The notes under the pieces were generated by a model, which did no database searches, had not been told where the DNA came from, and saw nothing but the letters and a program-made list of their open reading frames with translations. Positions 17,608 to 25,471 of a stretch of 64,000 nucleotides of DNA are shown here, in pieces. Position 1 is the stretch's first letter, and each line of letters opens with the position of its first letter. Where the stretch lies: contig NZ_KZ819072.1 of assembly GCF_003115855.1 (NCBI RefSeq), positions 186,001 through 250,000 on the forward strand, written 5' to 3'. The position numbers and the translations under genes are program-made. This DNA is from Brenneria corticis. GTDB lineage: Bacteria > Pseudomonadota > Gammaproteobacteria > Enterobacterales > Enterobacteriaceae.

Positions 17608-18915
17608 CTACCACCAGGCTTCAGCCTGAATCCCGAAGTTTAGGGTATTGCTGCGATCGTCGTTGAAACGGTTTTTGTTTTCATCCCCACCGTTCAGATA
17701 AGCCACGAAAAAACGCAGCTCCGGGCGTGTCAGCATCGGAATATCGGCGCTGAACGCATGAGCAAGGGTATATTTTTGCCCGCTGTATTTGCTTTCATCA
17801 CCGCTGGTCCAGGTATCGGTTTTACGGTAGGCTCCAGCTTCCAGATACGTTTTCTGATTTTTGGTCCAGGCGTACTGCCCTCGCGCCACGGCGGAGAATA
17901 GCTCTGTGCTGTCGCGCCAGCGGCTGATTTCATCCGCTTTACCATAGGTGAGTACATGGCTCAGCGAAATCTTATCGCCGAGCGGCAGATCGCCTGCCTG
18001 AATCACTCGATAGCCTTTGGCGCTGTCGTTGAGGTTCCAGACGTCATACCAGCCGCCCCCTTGATCCACCATATTATGCGCCAATCCCTTGTCGGCGTAT
18101 TGCAACACCAGTTTCTGATTGGATTTAAGGCTGGAGAAATAGTGGCTGAGTTCGCCCGTCAACATGACTGAGTTCTTAACATCATATTGCGAGTCTTCAA
18201 TAGTGAAGATATTTTTTTGTACGTCGGATTCATTCGGTATGGCATAGGTGATGCCGAATTCCGTCCATGCGCCGTCCCAGGGTTTCCAGCCGGCATAACG
18301 GGCGTCCAGGAAGTTGATATTCAGATCGTCGTATACATCCGCTTTATTGTTACATTCCTCGCTGTTTGCGCTGTCGGCGCAGCTGATTTCCATATTTTCC
18401 GCATCGCCGCGAATCCAGGCGAATGAGAACGCGCCTTCGCCCGCTTTGATATTTTCAATCCCCGCGCCGGCGCCGGATATATTCCAGTATTTTGTGTCGA
18501 TGATATGGAGATCGTGTCGCTGGTAGTAGCGTTTACCCGCCCAGACCACCGCATCCGGCAGACCGGGGACAAAACCTTTGGCTTGCAGATTTAACTGACG
18601 TAATCCAAATTCGGCATCATCGTCTTTCGTGGTTTCATTGTCGTTTGAGCCATCGGATTCAAAAGAGATCATGCTGTCAAAGTAAAACGTTTTCCCATTT
18701 TCATTATAAAGCTGTTGGCCTAACTGAATTTCGCCGTAGGTATCATCTTCATTACCCAGCCTGCCAACATAGGCTTTATCGGCTGTTTGCTGTTTCCCAT
18801 GATTTGAAACTCCGACACCAGAACGGAAGTACCCTGAGAAATCAACGGAATAAGAAGGGGTTGCCACTATTGCCAAACTCAGGGCAACGGATGTAGTCAG
18901 CAGTTTTCTTTTCAT
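17608..18915 (-). CDS. ganL: GanL, LamB-family outer-membrane porin for galactan oligomers
   Basis: This is a 435-residue maltoporin-type channel. The signal peptide (MKRKLLTTSVALSLAIVATP, cleavage near SYSV) leads into VDFSGYFRSGVGVSN, the classic LamB N-terminus. Repeated amphipathic beta-strands follow, with two cysteines around residues 179 and 187 (ISCADSANSEECNN), and an aromatic C-terminal end (AEAWW) typical of outer-membrane barrels. AAGGTAG precedes the start. In Dickeya, GanL is needed for growth on galactan. It has its own promoter region with a GalR/GalS-type operator about 56-71 bp upstream. Confidence 0.93.
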   Translation of the reverse strand: MKRKLLTTSVALSLAIVATPSYSVDFSGYFRSGVGVSNHGKQQTADKAYVGRLGNEDDTYGEIQLGQQLYNENGKTFYFDSMISFESDGSNDNETTKDDDAEFGLRQLNLQAKGFVPGLPDAVVWAGKRYYQRHDLHIIDTKYWNISGAGAGIENIKAGEGAFSFAWIRGDAENMEISCADSANSEECNNKADVYDDLNINFLDARYAGWKPWDGAWTEFGITYAIPNESDVQKNIFTIEDSQYDVKNSVMLTGELSHYFSSLKSNQKLVLQYADKGLAHNMVDQGGGWYDVWNLNDSAKGYRVIQAGDLPLGDKISLSHVLTYGKADEISRWRDSTELFSAVARGQYAWTKNQKTYLEAGAYRKTDTWTSGDESKYSGQKYTLAHAFSADIPMLTRPELRFFVAYLNGGDENKNRFNDDRSNTLNFGIQAEAWW

Positions 18916-19491
18916 AATCTACCTTTCACTTATTCGGATAAGAAGGGGACGTAACATCAATTGAATTGTGGTAAAGCGGTTACACTAAATTTCGAGGGGA
19001 TTATGAGGTAATAAAATAGCCCGTGACATGATTACACTCACAAAATACAAAATAGTCACACGGGGTTTTACAATGGTTTAACGTTGTTTTAATTTGATTT
19101 TATATGGCATTTCAATGATTTTTCATGGTGTGAGCATATTGCTGTGTGATGTAATTAGTTACATATGCTAATAAATATGGAGAACTTAGCATTTAAATTT
19201 TTTATCGCTATGTGGGGATTAAGGAATGACACGGCAAAAATGAGTGAAACAACGCACTAAGAGTAAGCCATGCACTGTTACCCGGCATATTGCGGAGGCG
19301 TGATGGCTGGGATTAATGTGATGAAGAAGGTAAAAAGCGGCGGGAATGGAGGGGAAAGGGAACTGACAGTCGTTTGGCGAACCGCGGGGTAAGGCACCCA
19401 CAAGGATATCTTGCCCTGCGAGAGGAACGGGTCGCTCAATCTTTAACGCTTCACCGTAACCGATACCGCCGATCTATTGGTCACTAAACCA
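18916..19491. other. ganL upstream and ganR downstream gap
   Basis: No supported gene is present. Besides the ganL operator, it contains an inverted repeat ATGTAATTAGTTACAT at 19149-19164 in an A/T-rich stretch (18990-19200). The rest, toward the ganR 3' end, shows only short open frames without ribosome sites. Confidence 0.5.
18970..18987. promoter_or_regulatory. GalR/GalS-type operator before ganL
   Basis: GGTAAAGCGGTTACAC (ending at 18986) matches GTGNAANCGNTTNCAC except at two left-arm bases. It lies about 56-71 bp upstream of the ganL start, a promoter-overlapping position. Confidence 0.62.
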
Positions 19492-20502
19492 TTATTTCTT
19501 TTGCGGCGGCGCGCCGACCGAATGACGGCGAACCAATGTCGGACTGAACATATTGGTGGTTTCTTTGAGCGGTTTGCCATGGGACAGCGCAATGGCCAGC
19601 TCCGCCGCGTGTATAGCCATCGCGGACACGGGATAATGCACTGTGGTTAAGCGCGGACGCAGATAGCGAGCGATCAGTACATCATCAAATCCGACCACGG
19701 ATATATCCTGCGGCACGTTGATGCTGTTGTCGCTCAGCACCGACAAGGCGCCGGCGGCCATGGAGTCGTTGTAACACACCAGGGCAGTCATATTACCGCC
19801 ACGGCTGAGCAATTCGGTCATGGCGGATTCTCCGCCCAGCTCATCCGGCGAAGCCCGAGCAATCAGGCGTTCATCCAGTTCAATACCGTGCTCCTGTAAC
19901 GCATCGATATAACCTTGCAGACGATCAAATGAGTCGGAAATTTGGTGATTCGAGCAGAGAAAGCCGATTTTCTGATGTCCTTCCTGAATCAGATGCCGGG
20001 TAGCCAGCCAAGAACCGTAGCGGTCGTCCAGCGCCACACAGCGGGTTTCATAGCCCGGCAGGGTACGGTTGATTAGCACCATATCGGGAATATGGCTCAT
20101 CAATATCGCCAGTTCCCGATCGGAAATCATTTTTGCATGGACCACCAGCCCAGCGCAGCGATGACGAATCAGCTGTTCGATCGCTTTTTTCTCCTGCTCG
20201 GCGTTGTGATAGCCGTTGCCGATAAGCAGGAATTTTCCTGTTGCCTGAGCGATCTGTTCCACTGATTTGACCATGATTCCGAAGAAAGGATCGGAAACAT
20301 CCGCTACCACAATGCCGAGCGTTTCCGCACTTTGATGGGCAAGGGCTCGCGCATTTGCGTTCGGATGATACTGTAACTCGGCCATGGCTTTATGCACGGC
20401 TTTGCGTGAAGCGCTGCTGGCTTTAGGGGAATCATTGATAACACGTGAAACCGTTGCAACGGATACACCTGATAGACGAGCGACATCCTTTATTGTTGCC
20501 AT
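19492..20502 (-). CDS. ganR: GanR, LacI-family repressor close to GalR/GalS
   Basis: This 336-residue regulator has the LacI helix-turn-helix at residues 4-25 (IKDVARLSGVSVATVSRV) and a hinge with PNANARALA. The periplasmic-binding-protein-like sensor follows E. coli GalS closely (GIVVADVSDPFFG, FLLIGNGYHNAE, MVLINRTLPGY, VVGFDDVLIARYLRP). The C-terminal SPTLVRRHSV is shared with GalR/GalS. It probably represses the gan genes until galactose or a galacto-oligosaccharide binds. Four 16-bp sites of GalR/GalS type lie before ganE/ganK, ganL and galT/ganR. The start follows AGGAAT. Whether it is a true GanR or a GalS orthologue recruited to the cluster cannot be settled here. Confidence 0.88.
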   Translation of the reverse strand: MATIKDVARLSGVSVATVSRVINDSPKASSASRKAVHKAMAELQYHPNANARALAHQSAETLGIVVADVSDPFFGIMVKSVEQIAQATGKFLLIGNGYHNAEQEKKAIEQLIRHRCAGLVVHAKMISDRELAILMSHIPDMVLINRTLPGYETRCVALDDRYGSWLATRHLIQEGHQKIGFLCSNHQISDSFDRLQGYIDALQEHGIELDERLIARASPDELGGESAMTELLSRGGNMTALVCYNDSMAAGALSVLSDNSINVPQDISVVGFDDVLIARYLRPRLTTVHYPVSAMAIHAAELAIALSHGKPLKETTNMFSPTLVRRHSVGAPPQKK

Positions 20503-20567
20503 TGAGTATTCCTGAACAGTGAAACGCGTTGTCGTGTAACATAAACACCAGGGGTTTTTATGTTTTA

Positions 20568-20706
20568 TATACCTTTCTTCCTTGAAATTGCAGCACTGCT
20601 GGCTGCACTAGCCCCCTTTGAATCACTTATCTGCGTAAGTGTGCTGGGACTCGTTTGTGAGCCATCTTGCTGAAAGCCTCTCCCACTCCAAGGACTTTGA
20701 GGTATA
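20568..20706. repeat. ERIC (enterobacterial repetitive intergenic consensus) element
   Basis: The 139-bp segment is bounded by TATACC and GGTATA in inverted orientation. Inside are the ERIC landmarks in order: CTTGAAATTGCAGC, TGGCTGCACTAGCCCC, TCACTTA...TAAGTG (central hairpin), CTGGGACTCG and ACTTTGAGGTATA. Length is slightly above the usual 127 bp. It lies between ganR and the galTK control sites. Confidence 0.8.
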
Positions 20707-20812
20707 GCCTAACGCACTGGTTATGAGAAAAAACAGGTGATCGTACTTACAAGGTACAGGCTTTTATTGATGTTACCTATTCATTCCCTTTTTGCGTTAT
20801 CCAGACCGTACT

Positions 20813-20832
20813 TATGTGATCGATATCACTAT
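20813..20832. promoter_or_regulatory. CRP site in the galT/ganR region
   Basis: TGTGA (20815-20819), TCGATA, TCACT (20826-20830) matches TGTGA-N6-TCACA at 9 of 10 positions. It is centred about 61 bp before the downstream operator at 20883, suggesting a CRP-activated promoter reading toward galT. Confidence 0.7.
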
Positions 20833-20880
20833 CAAGAGTAACTTCTCACTTCCCAAAAGTCATCCTGTGGTTTAAATTTA

Positions 20881-20896
20881 GGGTAACCGGTTACAC
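20881..20896. promoter_or_regulatory. GalR/GalS-type operator in the galT/ganR region
   Basis: GGGTAACCGGTTACAC contains the perfect palindrome GTAACCGGTTAC (20883-20894) and differs from GTGNAANCGNTTNCAC at one fixed base. A weak -10 (TAAATT, about 20873) precedes it, so it may overlap a transcription start for galTK. Control of ganR on the other strand is also possible. Confidence 0.68.
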
Positions 20897-21145
20897 TAAG
20901 GTCGTTATCGAAACCCCCTTATCAGTTTATATTGTTTATTATTAATCAGTTATGTAATTAATATAGAGTGAAACATGTTACATACCCTGTTACATACAAG
21001 GCGGTTATTTTTATTGCCTGGCAGACGTAACTTCCATTTCCCCAGGTGTTTACCCGAAAAAAAACCGGGCGTTGCGCATCAGCCGGATGCCGCCGGGAAA
21101 TATCGCCACGGCGAAGGGTGTCTGTCCTGTTTTGAGGAGTGATCT

Positions 21146-22186
21146 ATGCCATTTGAACCAACCGAGCACCCGCATCGTCGTTTCAACCCGCTGAAAGGGG
21201 AGTGGGTGCTGGTTTCCCCGCACCGCGCCAGACGTCCATGGCAGGGGCAGCAGGATGAACCCGATCGCCGCGCGTTGCCGCCGCACGATCCGACCTGCTA
21301 TCTGTGCGCCGGAAATAAGCGGGTTACCGGAGAGGTGAACCCGTCGTATCAGGGAACCTTTGTGTTCACCAACGATTTTTCGGCGCTGATGGAGGATACC
21401 CCGACGCTATCGGCCGGCGAAGATCCGCTGTTTCGGATGCAGAGCGCCAGAGGCGTCAGCCGGGTGATCTGTTTCTCGCCGGATCACGGCAAAAGCCTGC
21501 CTGAATTGCCCTTGCGGGCATTGAAAAAGGTCATCGATACCTGGAGCGAGCAGGCGGCGGAGCTGGGGCGGCGCTATCCCTGGGTTCAGGTTTTTGAAAA
21601 CAAAGGCGCGATGATGGGGTGCTCCAACCCGCACCCGCACGGACAGGTATGGGCCAACGATTTTTTACCCAATGAAGTCCAGCATGAAGATCGGCAACAG
21701 CGCGCTTATTTTGAGCATTACGCTACGCCTCTGCTGCTGGATTATGCGCGGCGCGAGCAGGCGGACGGCGGGCGGCTGGTGGTGGAAACCGAACACTGGC
21801 TGGCGGTGGTGCCCTACTGGGCATCCTGGCCGTTTGAAACCCTGTTGCTGCCGAAGTTCGCCGTACGGCAGTTGCCGCAGTTGAGCGAGGCTCAGCGTGA
21901 GGATTTGGCCCTGGCGCTGAAAAAACTGACCAGTCGTTACGACAATCTGTTTCAGTGCTCGTTTCCCTATTCCATGGGGTGGCACGGCGCGCCCTTTAAC
22001 GGCGAAGAGAATAGCCACTGGCAGCTGCACGCCCATTTTTATCCGCCGCTATTACGTTCCGCCAGCGTGCGCAAGTTTATGGTCGGTTACGAAATGCTGG
22101 CGGAAGCCCAGCGCGATCTGACGGCGGAACAGGCAGCCGAACGCCTGCGCGGCGTCAGCGATATCCATTTTCGTGAGCAAATTTGA
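21146..22186 (+). CDS. galT: Galactose-1-phosphate uridylyltransferase
   Basis: This Leloir-pathway enzyme exchanges UMP between UDP-glucose and galactose-1-phosphate. The 346-residue protein has the N-terminal HPHRRFNPLKGEWVLVSPHRARRPW, the zinc-type CYLCAGN motif, and the active-site HPHGQ at residues 163-167 with His165 as the nucleophile. A C-terminal MGWHGAPF and HAHFYPPLLRSA follow. GAGGAG precedes the ATG. galK follows after 9 bp. galE and galM are not in the window, unlike the E. coli galETKM order. The gene supplies the sink for galactose released by GanB. Confidence 0.97.
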   Translation: MPFEPTEHPHRRFNPLKGEWVLVSPHRARRPWQGQQDEPDRRALPPHDPTCYLCAGNKRVTGEVNPSYQGTFVFTNDFSALMEDTPTLSAGEDPLFRMQSARGVSRVICFSPDHGKSLPELPLRALKKVIDTWSEQAAELGRRYPWVQVFENKGAMMGCSNPHPHGQVWANDFLPNEVQHEDRQQRAYFEHYATPLLLDYARREQADGGRLVVETEHWLAVVPYWASWPFETLLLPKFAVRQLPQLSEAQREDLALALKKLTSRYDNLFQCSFPYSMGWHGAPFNGEENSHWQLHAHFYPPLLRSASVRKFMVGYEMLAEAQRDLTAEQAAERLRGVSDIHFREQI

Positions 22187-22195
22187 GGACCGGGT

Positions 22196-23359
22196 ATGAG
22201 CCGTATTGATGTTTTGCGCCACTCCGTCGATGCAACCTTTCAACGCCTGTTCGGTTACGCGCCGCAGGCGCATATTCAGGCGCCGGGACGGGTGAACCTG
22301 ATTGGCGAGCATACCGACTACAATGATGGTTTTGTCTTACCCTGCGCCATTGATTACCAGACGGTGATCGGCGCGGCCGCCCGGCAAGACCGTCTCGTGC
22401 GGGTAGTGGCGGTAAACTGCGATAGCCAGCAGGATGCATTTGATCTGACGCAGGAGATAGCGCCGCATGGCGAATATACCTGGGCGAACTATGTGCGCGG
22501 CACGGTAAAGTTTTTGCAGGCGCGCGGCTTGCCGATCGGCGGCATGGATATGGTGATTGCGGGCAATGTGCCGTCCGGCGCGGGACTAAGCTCGTCGGCC
22601 TCGCTTGAGGTCGCCGTCGGACAAACGTTCAAGACGCTGAACCGTCTGGATATCAGCCAGTTGGACGTGGCGCTCGTCGGCCAGCAGGCGGAGAACGATT
22701 TTGTCGGCTGTAGCTGCGGTATTATGGATCAGTTTATTTCGGCGCAGGGGCGGTCGGGGCATGCGTTACTGATCGACTGCCGGTCGCTGGAAGGGCGGGC
22801 GGTCCGTATGCTGGAAGGGTTCGATATCCTGATTGTCAATTCCAACGTGCGCCGCGGACTGGTGGACAGCGAATACAATACCCGCCGTCGGCAGTGCGAG
22901 GCGGCGGCGCGCCATTTTGGCGTCAGGGCGCTGCGCGATCTGTCGCTGGAGCAGTTTACGGCGGGCATGGCGGGACTGGATCCGCTGGCGCTAAAACGCG
23001 CCCGCCACGTCATTAGCGAAAACAGCCGTACGCTGCAAGCGGCCGATGCCCTGGCCCGTCAGGACGCCAAACGCCTGTTTGCCTTGATGGCAGAGTCTCA
23101 CGTTTCGATGCGCGACGATTTCGAGATCACCGTTCCCCAGATTGATACGCTGGTGGAGTTGATTCAGAACCACGTCGGTGAGCAGGGCGGAGCCAGAATG
23201 ACCGGGGGCGGTTTCGGCGGCTGCGTGGTGTCGCTGGTGCCGGCGGCGATGACCGCCGACATTTGCCGGATGCTGGAGCGCGACTACCCGGCGCGCAGCG
23301 GATTGCCGCCTTCAATCTATCTCTGCCGTCCGTCCGACGGCGCCGGCCGGCTGAGCTGA
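22196..23359 (+). CDS. galK: Galactokinase
   Basis: This GHMP-family kinase phosphorylates alpha-D-galactose at C1 with ATP. The 387 residues include the galactokinase signature GRVNLIGEHTDYNDGF near residues 31-46, the ATP-binding PSGAGLSSSASLEV near 124-137, the GIMDQFIS loop, and the C-terminal GGARMTGGGFGGCVVSLV motif. The length is close to E. coli GalK (382). GAGGA precedes the ATG, and the gene is cotranscribed with galT. Its 3' end converges on mgtE with only about 30 bp between. Confidence 0.97.
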   Translation: MSRIDVLRHSVDATFQRLFGYAPQAHIQAPGRVNLIGEHTDYNDGFVLPCAIDYQTVIGAAARQDRLVRVVAVNCDSQQDAFDLTQEIAPHGEYTWANYVRGTVKFLQARGLPIGGMDMVIAGNVPSGAGLSSSASLEVAVGQTFKTLNRLDISQLDVALVGQQAENDFVGCSCGIMDQFISAQGRSGHALLIDCRSLEGRAVRMLEGFDILIVNSNVRRGLVDSEYNTRRRQCEAAARHFGVRALRDLSLEQFTAGMAGLDPLALKRARHVISENSRTLQAADALARQDAKRLFALMAESHVSMRDDFEITVPQIDTLVELIQNHVGEQGGARMTGGGFGGCVVSLVPAAMTADICRMLERDYPARSGLPPSIYLCRPSDGAGRLS

Positions 23360-23391
23360 GCCGCTTTTGGCGTCATGTGACGCGGGCCGCA

Positions 23392-24816
23392 TCAAGGCAG
23401 CAAAAACAGCGTTGCCAGCCCGAGGAAAATAAAAAATCCGCCGGTATCGGTGATGGCGGTGATCATCACGCTGGAGCCAATGGCGGGGTCGCGCCCGAGC
23501 TGCACCATAACCAGGGGGATCAGCACCCCCATCAGCGCCGCCAGCAGCAGGTTCAGCAGGATCGCCAGCATCATGACGCCGCCCATTTCGGGGCTGCCGT
23601 ACAGCGCGAAGGTGATAAGCCCCATCACGCCGCCCCATATCAGGCCGTTGACCAGCGCCACTCCCAGCTCTTTCAACAGCAGATAAGACTTTCTGCCGTG
23701 TTCCAGCTGATGCAGCGCCAGCGCGCGGACGATCATGGTGATGGTCTGGTTGCCGGTATTTCCGCCCAGGCCGGCGACGATCGGCATCAGGGTGGCCAGC
23801 GCCACCAGATGCGACAGCGTGTTTTCGAACAGGCCGATAACGCGTGACGCCACCAGCGCGGTGCACAGATTGATGGCCAGCCAGCCCCAGCGGTTACGCA
23901 CGGCTTTGTAGACCGGCGCGTAGACGTCCTCGGAGGGGGTTAACCCGCCGGAACGGCGCAGATGGCTGTCGCTTTCCTTATTGACCACGTCGACGATATC
24001 TTCCACCGTCAGGCGCCCCATCAGTTTACCTTTGCTGTCCACCACGGCGGCGGAGATCAGGTTATAACGTTCAAAGGCCCCGGCGGCGTCCGCCGCCCGA
24101 TCTTCCGGCTGAAACATGGTCGGCTGTTTATCCATGATGGCGGCTACCGACGTCCCCGGCGCATTAAGCAATATATTGGCCAGAGACAGCTCGCCAATCA
24201 GGGTGTTCTTGCGATCGGTGACGAACAGCTTATCGGTGGACTCCGGAATGGTTTTCCGATAGCGCAGATAGCGTTGTACCGCGGCAAGGGTAACATCGGC
24301 CCGTATGGTGGTGAGTTTGAAATCCATGATATGGCCGACGCAATCTTCGTCATAATCGATCGCGCCACGCAGCTGCGCGCGCTGCTTCGGCTCCAGCGAG
24401 GTCAGTATCCGCCCCAGCAGATGGCGGGGGATCATGCGCGCCAGCTGAGCCTGTTCGTCAACATCCAGCACGCGGACCGCTTTCAGAATCTCTTTATTCT
24501 GCATATCGCCGATAAGATCGTCCGATATGCTGTCGGAGGCCTCGATCAGCACCCGTCCGCGCCGGTCTATGGGGATCAGCCGCCAGAGCGCCAAACGTTC
24601 GTCATGAGGCAGCGACTCCAGCAGGTCGGCCAGGTCGGCGGCGTGCAACCCGATAATCAACCGGCATATTTCGGCCGTCTGGTCGAGCAGGGTCTTACGT
24701 TCTGTGGCGCTGTCTCCTGGCTGCCGGTTGAGAATGTTATCAACCAAGTCGCCGTTTTCTAACAGTAAAAGCGATATGCGACGCCGGATGGCGGTGAGTT
24801 TTTTTACATTCGACAT
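23392..24816 (-). CDS. mgtE: MgtE-type magnesium transporter
   Basis: This is a 474-residue Mg2+ channel/transporter. It has an N-terminal helical superhelix domain (residues about 40-140, with LLESLPHDERLALWRLI). Two CBS domains follow near 145-270 (FVTDRKNTLIGELSLANIL; AAVVDSKGKLMGRLTVEDIVDVV), then a five-helix membrane domain from about 300, containing PIVAGLGGNTGNQTITMIVRALAL, the conserved pore segment, and the C-terminal helix. The CBS/N domains close the pore at high cytosolic magnesium in the well-studied family members. The gene is monocistronic and convergent with galK. I saw no recognisable magnesium riboswitch in the 240 bp upstream. Confidence 0.92.
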   Translation of the reverse strand: MSNVKKLTAIRRRISLLLLENGDLVDNILNRQPGDSATERKTLLDQTAEICRLIIGLHAADLADLLESLPHDERLALWRLIPIDRRGRVLIEASDSISDDLIGDMQNKEILKAVRVLDVDEQAQLARMIPRHLLGRILTSLEPKQRAQLRGAIDYDEDCVGHIMDFKLTTIRADVTLAAVQRYLRYRKTIPESTDKLFVTDRKNTLIGELSLANILLNAPGTSVAAIMDKQPTMFQPEDRAADAAGAFERYNLISAAVVDSKGKLMGRLTVEDIVDVVNKESDSHLRRSGGLTPSEDVYAPVYKAVRNRWGWLAINLCTALVASRVIGLFENTLSHLVALATLMPIVAGLGGNTGNQTITMIVRALALHQLEHGRKSYLLLKELGVALVNGLIWGGVMGLITFALYGSPEMGGVMMLAILLNLLLAALMGVLIPLVMVQLGRDPAIGSSVMITAITDTGGFFIFLGLATLFLLP

Positions 24817-25058
24817 GGGTTTCTTATACTCGGTATGGTTTTATTCCCGTTCGTGCTGAACGGTTGGTGCAACTGACTAAACGTAGCGCAAAATCAGTGG
24901 ATTAAGAATAGGACGGTTTGCGGATTAATGCCTGAAAGTGGTGAATCGGGTGCATAAAAAAACAGCGGGACGCGGATGCCGCGAATCGATGGCGTGACGG
25001 AGCGCGCGGATGAAGAGGTTGAATAATCGGGTATAAAACGGTCGCGGAGCGGCGAACG

Positions 25059-25274
25059 CTATTCTTTCTGGTGGATTACTAGGTCGGAAGCGGTGAGGGA
25101 TTGTTCGACGCGCTGTTGCTGTTTGTCCTGATGATGGGCGAACGCGCTGATAGCGGAGTAAGCAAAACGGCCTAAGAGGATAATAAAGCTGATCAGCAAA
25201 ACGGCACGGGCAATGCGTGAACTACTTCGTCGCGGTCGCATTGATATTCGTCGTTTATGGGTAAGCGTGGACAT
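25059..25274 (-). CDS. yfgG: YfgG-like small membrane protein (DUF2633)
   Basis: This small protein, about 71 residues from the ATG at 25274, has an Arg/Ser-rich basic N-terminus (RRISMRPRRSSSRIAR), one membrane helix (VLLISFIILLGRFAYSAI) and a short hydrophilic tail (HHQDKQQQR). The helix and its flanks match E. coli YfgG, which is also encoded beside ppk-ppx. AGGAG precedes this ATG; an earlier in-frame ATG lacks one. In E. coli, YfgG is linked to nickel and cobalt tolerance; I cannot confirm that from sequence. Confidence 0.75.
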   Translation of the reverse strand: MSTLTHKRRISMRPRRSSSRIARAVLLISFIILLGRFAYSAISAFAHHQDKQQQRVEQSLTASDLVIHQKE

Positions 25275-25354
25275 TACCGTAAAATCTCCTGTGGAAGCGA
25301 ACACTCGCTGTGATTAATTTAGGCACAAGCGTTGGCGCAGGTCAATCCATCAGG

Positions 25355-25409
25355 ATAAAAAAATGAAAGGCGCCGCCGCCTTTCACTGCGGCGGTAAAAC
25401 GGCGGCGCC
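25355..25409 (-). terminator. ppx terminator
   Basis: Read on the minus strand, a 10-bp G/C stem (GGCGCCGCCG/CGGCGGCGCC; 25369-25378 with 25400-25409) is followed by TTTCATTTTTTTAT. It lies after the ppx stop. Confidence 0.75.
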
Positions 25410-25471
25410 GCGCGGGGCGACGGGCCGAAACGCCGAGGAAAAGCCAAGCCTCGGCGTTATCGGCATCCGGT

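Larger units (their letters stand above)
20503..21145. other. ganR-galT divergent intergenic region
   Basis: No gene is supported. From left to right it holds an ERIC repeat, a CRP site and a GalR/GalS-type operator (listed separately). An A/T-rich stretch follows with TGTTACATAC repeated directly at about 20976-20996, 150 bp before galT. Confidence 0.6.

Noticed and set aside
19149..19164. ATGTAATTAGTTACAT as a ganL operator
   Set aside because: It lacks the central CG of the GalR/GalS motif and lies about 235 bp upstream of ganL; left as an unexplained inverted repeat.
19219..19401. 60-codon frame downstream of ganR
   Set aside because: No ribosome site or protein-like composition; lies in a non-coding gap.
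24817..25058. Magnesium riboswitch before mgtE
   Set aside because: No conserved M-box pattern could be recognised in this short leader.
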